Positions 1 to 4,673 of a DNA stretch of 21,843 nt are shown here, one piece after another (the stretch's first letter is position 1; each line of letters begins with the position of its first letter). The notes beneath the pieces were generated by a model. It was not told where the DNA came from. It was given only the letters and a program-made list of their open reading frames with translations, and made no database searches. Origin of the DNA: JAEZFI01 sp044508215 (lineage in GTDB: Bacteria > Actinomycetota > Acidimicrobiia > Acidimicrobiales > Microtrichaceae); the NCBI GenBank assembly GCA_044508215.1, contig JBIQID010000041.1, positions 1 to 21,843 of the forward strand, read 5' to 3'. The translations under genes were made by a program, and so were the position numbers.

Positions 1-791
1 GAGCCGATCGCCCGCTTCACCAGCCGGCGTGCGGCCTCGGCGGTGACACCGAGGTCCTCGCCGACCTCTCGATAGCTGTGGCGACGGCCGTCGACGAAGC
101 CGAAGCGGGCCTCGACCGCCCGGCGGGCCCGGGGGTCCAACACGTCGAGCATGCCCACGAGCATCTGCTCCTCGGAGTCGGCCACCACCTCGGCCTCGGG
201 GGAGGGGCGACCGTCCGGCAGGAGGTCGACCAGCTCGTTCGCGTCGTCGTCGCCCACGGTGCGGTCGAGCGACGTGGGCGTCGACAGCCGGTGGAGCATG
301 GCGTTCTCGTCGTCCAGCTCGTCGCCGTCACCCGAGACCGAGCGCAGCGCAGCTCGCAGTGCGGCCGAACGGTCGCCGGGGAGGCGGATCAGGCTGGCCT
401 TCTGGTCGAGCGCCCGACCGATGGCCTGGCGGATCCAGAACGTGGCGTACGTGGAGAACTTGAAGCCCTTCCGCCAGTCGAACTTGTCGACAGCGTGCTC
501 GAGCCCGAGGTTGCCCTCCTGGATGAGGTCGAGCAGCTCCATGCCCTGGGGCAGCGGGTAGCGCCGTGCGACCGAGACGACGAGGCGCAGGTTCGAGCGG
601 ATGAAGCGGTCCTTCGCGGTGGCGGCAGCGGCGATGGCGCGGTCCAGCTCGGGGCCGGTCTCACCCGCCTCCTTGCGGGCCCGGGCCTCGGCGCCCTTCT
701 CGATGATCTTCGACAGCTCCACCTCTTCCTGGGCGTCCAGGAGGGGGACCATGCCGATCTGGTTCAAGTACATGCCGACCGCGTCGCTCAT
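1..791 (-). CDS. Sigma-70 family RNA polymerase sigma factor (3' end outside window)
   Basis: The gene runs leftward off the window; 263 codons are visible. The ATG at 791 follows a strong GGAGGT ribosome binding site at 798-803. It directs RNA polymerase to promoters. Region 1.2 begins at the N-terminus (about residues 3-30), so there is no region 1.1. Regions 2.1-2.4 span about 58-130, with the core-binding DLIQEGNLGL (88-97) and the -10-recognition stretch FSTYATFWIRQAI (112-124). A sigma-finger-like segment (TPTSLDRTVGDDD, 171-183) precedes region 4 (about 205-263). The part between 2.4 and the finger is about 20 residues shorter than in RpoD and lacks the usual His/Glu of region 3.0. The 4.2 helix reads VTAEAARRLVKRAI rather than the RpoD-like VTRERIRQIE. 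It is probably an alternative (group 2/3) factor rather than the primary sigma. It is divergent from nadD. Confidence 0.9.
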   Translation of the reverse strand, partial: MSDAVGMYLNQIGMVPLLDAQEEVELSKIIEKGAEARARKEAGETGPELDRAIAAAATAKDRFIRSNLRLVVSVARRYPLPQGMELLDLIQEGNLGLEHAVDKFDWRKGFKFSTYATFWIRQAIGRALDQKASLIRLPGDRSAALRAALRSVSGDGDELDDENAMLHRLSTPTSLDRTVGDDDANELVDLLPDGRPSPEAEVVADSEEQMLVGMLDVLDPRARRAVEARFGFVDGRRHSYREVGEDLGVTAEAARRLVKRAIG

Positions 792-1037
792 CTCTTCACC
801 TCCGGTCCGGGTGGGGGTTCCCGGATCGAATCGTCTCCTTCCCTTTCGGGCGTCTCCCTCGCGGGATCTTCTGCTGGGGGGTGTCGTTCAGTTGCGAAGG
901 TCCTAACCTCGGAGACCTCGGAGTCGTTCCCGGCGGCGGGGTGATCTCCGTCACCGCGCCCTCGTGTCTCCCTATCGGCAGGATCTGCTGGGGGTTGAGA
1001 TCGGCATGCGCTCCGGCCCGGCGTGACGGGCCCTCGG

Positions 1038-1043
1038 TAGCAT
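1038..1043 (+). promoter_or_regulatory. Putative nadD -10 element (TAGCAT)
   Basis: TAGCAT lies 6 nt before the nadD ATG, so transcription would begin at or next to the start codon. There is no Shine-Dalgarno-like purine run before the ATG and no convincing -35. This fits a leaderless mRNA, a common actinobacterial arrangement; it is inferred from spacing only. Confidence 0.4.
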
Positions 1044-1049
1044 CCGGCG

Positions 1050-1637
1050 ATGGAGCGTGGTCGGGTCGGTGTGTTCGGGGGCACGTTCGATCCGCCTCAT
1101 GTCGGGCACCTGGTGGTGGCTACGCAGGCTCGGGCGCAGCTGGGCCTCGACCACCTGCTGTTCGTACCCGCAGGCCGTCCCTGGCAGAAGACCGGCCAAC
1201 GGGCCGTGACGCCCGCCGGACTGCGCCTCGAGATGCTGCAGGCCGCCTGCCAGGGCCTCTCCGGGGTGGTCGTCAGCGACATGGAGGTCTGGAGGCCCGG
1301 GCCCACCTACACCATCGACACGGTCCTCGAGTTGGGGGCCCCCGAGGTGGAGGTCACCCTCGTCCTCGGCGCCGACGCTGCCGCCGGCCTCCCCACGTGG
1401 CACCGGGCGGAGGAGCTGGCACCGCTGGTGAAGGTGGCGTGGTTCGACCGCCTCGGCTGGCGCGAGCCGAGCCTCGGCGACGAGTGGGACCTCACCCGGC
1501 TCGACGTCCCGATCGTCGACGTCTCGAGCACGATGATGCGGGCGTGGCGGGCCGAGGGGAGGCCGATCGACGTGCTCGTGCCCGCTGGTGCCGTCTCGAT
1601 CGTGGAACGGCACGGCCTCTATCGTGGGCCCGGATGA
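1050..1637 (+). CDS. nadD: Nicotinate-nucleotide adenylyltransferase
   Basis: NadD joins nicotinate mononucleotide and ATP to give deamido-NAD in NAD(P) synthesis, in the cytoplasm. The 195-residue length is normal. The N-terminal GGTFDPPHVGHL holds the nucleotidyltransferase HxGH motif (residues 17-20), and the family's C-terminal ISSTxxR motif is seen as VSSTMMR (158-164). The TWHRAEEL segment is also typical. The ATG was chosen because the glycine-rich motif starts 6 residues later, as usual, and a -10-like TAGCAT sits just upstream. The stop overlaps the next gene's start (ATGA), so translation is probably coupled. The nadD-LytR-rsfS order is common in Actinobacteria. Confidence 0.95.
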   Translation: MERGRVGVFGGTFDPPHVGHLVVATQARAQLGLDHLLFVPAGRPWQKTGQRAVTPAGLRLEMLQAACQGLSGVVVSDMEVWRPGPTYTIDTVLELGAPEVEVTLVLGADAAAGLPTWHRAEELAPLVKVAWFDRLGWREPSLGDEWDLTRLDVPIVDVSSTMMRAWRAEGRPIDVLVPAGAVSIVERHGLYRGPG

Positions 1638-2920
1638 CGGACGTCGACGCGGCTCGCCCCACCGAGTCCGACGACGCCGCACCACCGGTCAGTCGTGACT
1701 GGGCCCGCCGCCAGCGAAAGGGCGGCGAACCTCGGCGCACCGGGGGCGTCGGCCCCAAGGGCGTCGCCGCGTACGGCCTCGCGACCCTGGTCTTCGTCGC
1801 TGGCCTAGTGAGCCTCGTGTGGAAGGGCTGGGACACCAGCCTCGACATCCGTGGAGGCACCTCGTTCCGCGCGGAGACCGACCCGACGAAGCCCGGCTAC
1901 GAGGCGCAGGTCAAGCCCGTGCCCAACCACCTCGTCCTGCACGTGGACGGAGAGGGTCGCCTCACCGATGCCGTCCTCGTGGTGGGGATCGGCACCGGTG
2001 AAGGAGGCTCCGGCGTCATCATGCCGATCCCGGGAGCGACCCTCATCGAGGGCGACGCCGCCCCGGCCGAGCTGGCCGACCACCTCGCCGACCACGGCGT
2101 CGACTCCGCGGTCGCCCACCTGGAGCGGATCCTCGGGTTCGCGATCACCGACACCGTGACCATCTCACCCGAGCAGCTGACCGAGCTGTTCACGCCCGTG
2201 GGGGAGGTGACCTTCCAGAACCCGGACGCGCTCATCGCTTCCACACCGGAAGGCGACAAGGAGATCCGCTACGGCGCCGGACCGCTGACCCTCACGGCCG
2301 AGCAGGTACCCGAGTACCTGTCGTTCCGCAGCGACGGCGAAGCCGCGATCAACCGTTCCGTGCGGCTCGGCATCGTGCTCGAGGCCTGGATGGCAGCGAT
2401 CGCCGCCGACCCCTCGCTGGCACCGCGCAGCGCACCCCTCGAGCCGGTGCTGGGCGATGGCCCGGTGGACCTTGCCCAGCTCTACGGGTCGCTCGCCTCC
2501 GTCCCGATCTCGTACCCGACGTTCCCCGTCCAGACGATCCCGATCCCGGGGGCCGGCGGAGCCGCGGTGTACCGGCCGGACGCCGAGAAGATCGAGGCGC
2601 TCGTACCGAACCTCGTGCCGTACCCCACCTCCGCCTTCCCCGGGCAGCGCGCCCGGACCCGCGTCCTGAACGGAACGGCCGACCGCGACGCGGCGCCGCG
2701 TGCCGCTCCCACCGTCGTCGGGGCGGGAGCAGAGATCACGGTCTTCGGGAACGCCACGGGAGAGGCGCGCGCCGTCACCACCGTCGAGTACCACGACGAC
2801 GGAGCGGCGGCAGCAGCCGAGCGGATCGCCGAGGCGCTCGGCGTGACCGCCACCCGATCGTCGCAGCAGACGGAGGCCTACGACGTGACCGTCATCCTCG
2901 GAGCGGACTTCGGAGCATGA
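1634..2920 (+). CDS. LytR/CpsA/Psr-like membrane protein with LytR C-terminal domain
   Basis: The 428-residue protein starts at the ATG overlapping the nadD stop; the open frame continues further upstream, but that part overlaps nadD and is ignored. A charged cytoplasmic N-terminus (1-42) is followed by one membrane helix (about 44-64), so the rest should be outside. Residues 96-280 resemble an LCP domain, the fold that transfers glycopolymers to peptidoglycan (LHVDGEGRLTDAVLVVGI, then VAHLERILGFAITDTVTI). The end (about 335-428) matches the LytR_C domain: TRVLNGT, ITVFGNATG and terminal DVTVILGADF. The usual SIPRD catalytic segment is replaced by MPIPGAT (130-136), so transferase activity is doubtful. 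It sits between nadD and rsfS with 4-nt overlaps on both sides. Family assignment is good; function is uncertain. Confidence 0.8.
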   Translation: MTDVDAARPTESDDAAPPVSRDWARRQRKGGEPRRTGGVGPKGVAAYGLATLVFVAGLVSLVWKGWDTSLDIRGGTSFRAETDPTKPGYEAQVKPVPNHLVLHVDGEGRLTDAVLVVGIGTGEGGSGVIMPIPGATLIEGDAAPAELADHLADHGVDSAVAHLERILGFAITDTVTISPEQLTELFTPVGEVTFQNPDALIASTPEGDKEIRYGAGPLTLTAEQVPEYLSFRSDGEAAINRSVRLGIVLEAWMAAIAADPSLAPRSAPLEPVLGDGPVDLAQLYGSLASVPISYPTFPVQTIPIPGAGGAAVYRPDAEKIEALVPNLVPYPTSAFPGQRARTRVLNGTADRDAAPRAAPTVVGAGAEITVFGNATGEARAVTTVEYHDDGAAAAAERIAEALGVTATRSSQQTEAYDVTVILGADFGA

Positions 2921-3306
2921 GCACCGACACCGACACCGGCACCGAGACCGATCCGGCAGTCGTCGCGGCACGAGCCGCCGACTCGAAGGGCGCCGACGAC
3001 GTGGTGGTGATCGACGTCGGACCGATCCTGGGGATCTGCGACAGCTTCGTGATCGCCTCGGGCCGCAACCACCGCCAGGTGAAGGCCATCGCGGATGAGG
3101 TCCAAGAGCAGCTGCGCGTCCGATCGCAGCTGCGCCCGCGGTCGATCGAGGGCACCGACGAGAGCCGCTGGGTCCTCATGGACTACGGCGACCTGATCGT
3201 CCACGTCTTCCTCGACTCGGAGCGCGAGTTCTACCGGCTCGAGCGCCTCTACCGGGACGCCGGTCGCATCGATTGGCAGCCCGGCCCACCAGAAGACGCC
3301 GAGTAG
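2917..3306 (+). CDS. rsfS: Ribosomal silencing factor RsfS
   Basis: RsfS binds ribosomal protein L14 on the 50S subunit and blocks joining to 30S, lowering translation in starvation or stationary phase. The 129-residue protein carries the family signature: ADDVVVIDV, the CDSFVIASG core (about residues 43-51), RQVKAIADEV, and the C-terminal WVLMDYGDLIVHVF plus EFYRLERLY. The ATG overlaps the stop of the upstream LytR-like gene (ATGA), indicating coupling. The first 12 residues are an acidic Thr/Asp run (TDTDTGTETD) made by imperfect hexamer repeats in the DNA, probably a disordered tail. Confidence 0.95.
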   Translation: MSTDTDTGTETDPAVVAARAADSKGADDVVVIDVGPILGICDSFVIASGRNHRQVKAIADEVQEQLRVRSQLRPRSIEGTDESRWVLMDYGDLIVHVFLDSEREFYRLERLYRDAGRIDWQPGPPEDAE

Positions 3307-3367
3307 CGGAGGACGAGGCGGCGAGCGTCGGCGAGTGGAACTGAGGCGGAGCTGTCCCGGACGATCA

Positions 3368-3383
3368 CGGAAGCCCGCTTCCG
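3368..3383. terminator. Short perfect inverted repeat after rsfS
   Basis: CGGAAGC and GCTTCCG flank a 2-nt gap, a perfect 7-bp inverted repeat 62 nt after the rsfS stop and 25 nt before a -10-like TAGGAT. It could end the nadD-rsfS transcript, but no T-tract follows. An operator for the downstream gene is equally possible. Confidence 0.3.
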
Positions 3384-3408
3384 CCGAGTGAACGGCCGCC
3401 GAGCGGCG

Positions 3409-3414
3409 TAGGAT
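3409..3414 (+). promoter_or_regulatory. Putative -10 element (TAGGAT)
   Basis: GTAGGATC is also found ahead of the thioredoxin gene at 11379-11386, which supports it as a real promoter core. It would start RNA near 3421, about 17 nt before the ATG at 3439. A GTG at 3422 would be at the 5' end of that RNA. No clear -35 is seen. Confidence 0.45.
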
Positions 3415-3421
3415 CCGCGCC

Positions 3422-3442
3422 GTGCGGGGGCGGGCCCGATGA
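3422..3442 (+). other. Possible leaderless 6-codon upstream ORF
   Basis: A GTG seven bases after TAGGAT opens six codons (GTG CGG GGG CGG GCC CGA) and stops at a TGA that overlaps the ATG of the next gene. If the RNA starts at the GTG this would be a leaderless leader peptide coupled to the downstream gene. It may be chance, because the G-rich run 3426-3435 could instead serve as a ribosome binding site. Confidence 0.2.
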
Positions 3443-4422
3443 GGTGCGGCGAGCTGCGTGAGCGGCTCGGCGGCGACGAGACCGGAGATGCGCTCGTCAC
3501 CTGGAGCGCCGACGACGACGTCGAGGTCGGCGGCACGGCGGTCGTCCGCGGGCTGATCGCGATCAGCGAGGTCGAAGGCCTCGAGGAGGTCCGCCTGATC
3601 GTCGACGATCCCCGAGGCGCGCCCATGTCGATCGCCGAGCTGGCGGCCGGGCTGGACCGCCTCGCTCCCGCGCCCGACGAGGAGGTCACCGTCGCGGTCC
3701 GCGGACCGTACGGGGTCAGCGTCCACCCCGTCGTGGACCTCGACGCGCAGCACGTCCGGTTCGTCGGGCCTGCACCCGAGGCCGATCGAGCGATCGCGGC
3801 GCAACCCCGGACCTCGCGGTCGCTCGTCCTGTCCGGGCTCCTCGTCGTCAGCGCGGCGGTCGTCGGCGTCTCGGCGGCTTCCCACAGCACCGAACGCGTC
3901 GCCCCGGCGATCGAGGACGACGGCGGTCGTCGCGCTGCGGGCGCCAGCTCGGCGGTGGTCCCCTCGACCACGTCGGTCATCGAGGTGCCGCCCGACTCGG
4001 CGATGACGGTGCCGGCCCCGGCGCCATCCACCGAGCCGGAGGGGCCGTCCGAGCCGGCACCAGCCGACGACGAGGTCGCGCCCGTGCCGGGCACCGGGCC
4101 CCAGGACGCCGACGAGCGCCGGGAGGTCCGTCGGAGGATCACCTGGCCGGCGGTCCTCTTCGCACCACCGGTCGTCGAAGAGGAGCCGCCCCCGCGCCCG
4201 AGCGGGCCGACATCGCCCCCGGTGCGCCGCCGTCCCACCACGACCCGCCGGGTCCGTCCCACCACGTCGACCCCGCCGACGGTCGCACCCACGACCACGC
4301 CGCCTCCGGTGACGGAACCGCCGACGACGGAAGCGCCCCCGACCACCGAGCAGCCGTCCACGACCGAGACGCCGGTGCCCACCGAGCCCCCGCCCGACCC
4401 GCCGCCGGAAGAGCTGGTGTGA
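3439..4422 (+). CDS. Unrecognised membrane protein with Pro/Thr-rich extracellular tail
   Basis: I do not recognise this 327-residue protein. Residues 1-125 look like a folded, acidic soluble domain with mixed helix and strand (for example SIAELAAGLDRL). One membrane helix follows (about 128-147, LVLSGLLVVSAAVVGVSAA). The rest is low-complexity, first Ala/Glu/Pro-rich, then after a basic patch a Pro/Thr-rich repeat-like tail (PTTT, PPTT, TTEAPPTTE). Arg/Lys are few right after the helix, so orientation is unsure; an N-in, C-out anchor with a wall-spanning stalk is my inference. The N-terminal half could be a cytoplasmic sensor or anti-sigma-like domain, without direct evidence. It lies between rsfS and leuS with its own likely promoter and ends at a strong hairpin. 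Confidence 0.75.
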   Translation: MRCGELRERLGGDETGDALVTWSADDDVEVGGTAVVRGLIAISEVEGLEEVRLIVDDPRGAPMSIAELAAGLDRLAPAPDEEVTVAVRGPYGVSVHPVVDLDAQHVRFVGPAPEADRAIAAQPRTSRSLVLSGLLVVSAAVVGVSAASHSTERVAPAIEDDGGRRAAGASSAVVPSTTSVIEVPPDSAMTVPAPAPSTEPEGPSEPAPADDEVAPVPGTGPQDADERREVRRRITWPAVLFAPPVVEEEPPPRPSGPTSPPVRRRPTTTRRVRPTTSTPPTVAPTTTPPPVTEPPTTEAPPTTEQPSTTETPVPTEPPPDPPPEELV

Positions 4423-4449
4423 GAGGTGACGGCCTCCGGGCCGGTCACG

Positions 4450-4481
4450 TCCGCTGCGTCACGCCCAGGTGACGCAGCGGA
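4450..4481. terminator. Strong hairpin between convergent gene and tRNA-Ala
   Basis: A perfect 13-bp inverted repeat (TCCGCTGCGTCAC / GTGACGCAGCGGA) encloses a 6-nt loop. It begins 27 nt after the stop of the membrane-protein gene and lies 12 nt beyond the 3' end of the oppositely oriented tRNA. It can fold in both transcripts. On the plus strand a weakly T-rich TCTCTC follows; on the minus strand there is no T-tract. Confidence 0.65.
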
Positions 4482-4493
4482 TCTCTCGTGCAG

Positions 4494-4566
4494 TGGAGCT
4501 GATCGGGATCGAACCGACTACCTCTTCCATGCCATGGAAGCGCTCTCCCAATTGAGCTACAGCCCC
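4494..4566 (-). tRNA. tRNA-Ala, anticodon GGC
   Basis: A complete 73-nt cloverleaf reads leftward. The acceptor stem is GGGGCTG paired with CAGCTCC (one G-U), D-arm GCTC-AATTGGGA-GAGC, anticodon stem CTTCC/GGAAG with loop ATGGCAT (anticodon GGC, decoding GCC, a favoured codon in this GC-rich DNA), a 5-nt variable region, and T-arm GTCGG-TTCGATC-CCGAT. The discriminator base is A and the CCA end is not encoded. A promoter-like TACGTT lies just upstream. Confidence 0.95.
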
Positions 4567-4579
4567 GTGAGGAGTCCAA

Positions 4580-4608
4580 AACGTACCAGTTCTCCACGGG
4601 GGTTCGAA
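4580..4608 (-). promoter_or_regulatory. Putative tRNA-Ala promoter
   Basis: On the minus strand TACGTT (4585 to 4580) is preceded by a 17-bp spacer and TTCGAA (4608 to 4603), a partial -35. RNA would start near 4573, about 7 nt before the mature tRNA. Confidence 0.45.
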
Positions 4609-4659
4609 ACCGGCGTCCGGCGGCGGTGAACGCCCTCGGGGGGTCCGGGAGCAACCCAC

Positions 4660-4665
4660 TAACGT
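4660..4665 (+). promoter_or_regulatory. Putative leuS -10 element (TAACGT)
   Basis: TAACGT ends 8 nt before the leuS ATG at 4674, placing the RNA start at or beside the start codon. No Shine-Dalgarno sequence lies between them, so a leaderless mRNA is likely. No clear -35. Confidence 0.4.
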
Positions 4666-4673
4666 CGAGCGAC

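Noticed and set aside
907..923. CCTCGGAG direct repeat between the sigma gene and nadD
   Set aside because: Only two copies with 9-nt period and no link to a clear promoter; likely chance. The rest of 792-1049 shows nothing firm except the sigma-gene ribosome binding site and the nadD -10.
881..1633. Upstream extension of the LytR-like gene
   Set aside because: It overlaps nadD in another frame and has shadow composition; the ATGA overlap gives a natural start.
2917..2955. Hexamer-like repeat (ACCGAC/ACCGGC) at the start of rsfS
   Set aside because: It lies in coding sequence and encodes a disordered Thr/Asp tail; too short and imperfect to be a separate element.
4593..4613. T-arm-like GGGGTTCGAAACC near tRNA-Ala, possible tRNA remnant or attachment site
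   Set aside because: No cloverleaf can be built, it does not repeat the tRNA-Ala sequence and no integrase gene is near. It fits better as part of the tRNA promoter.
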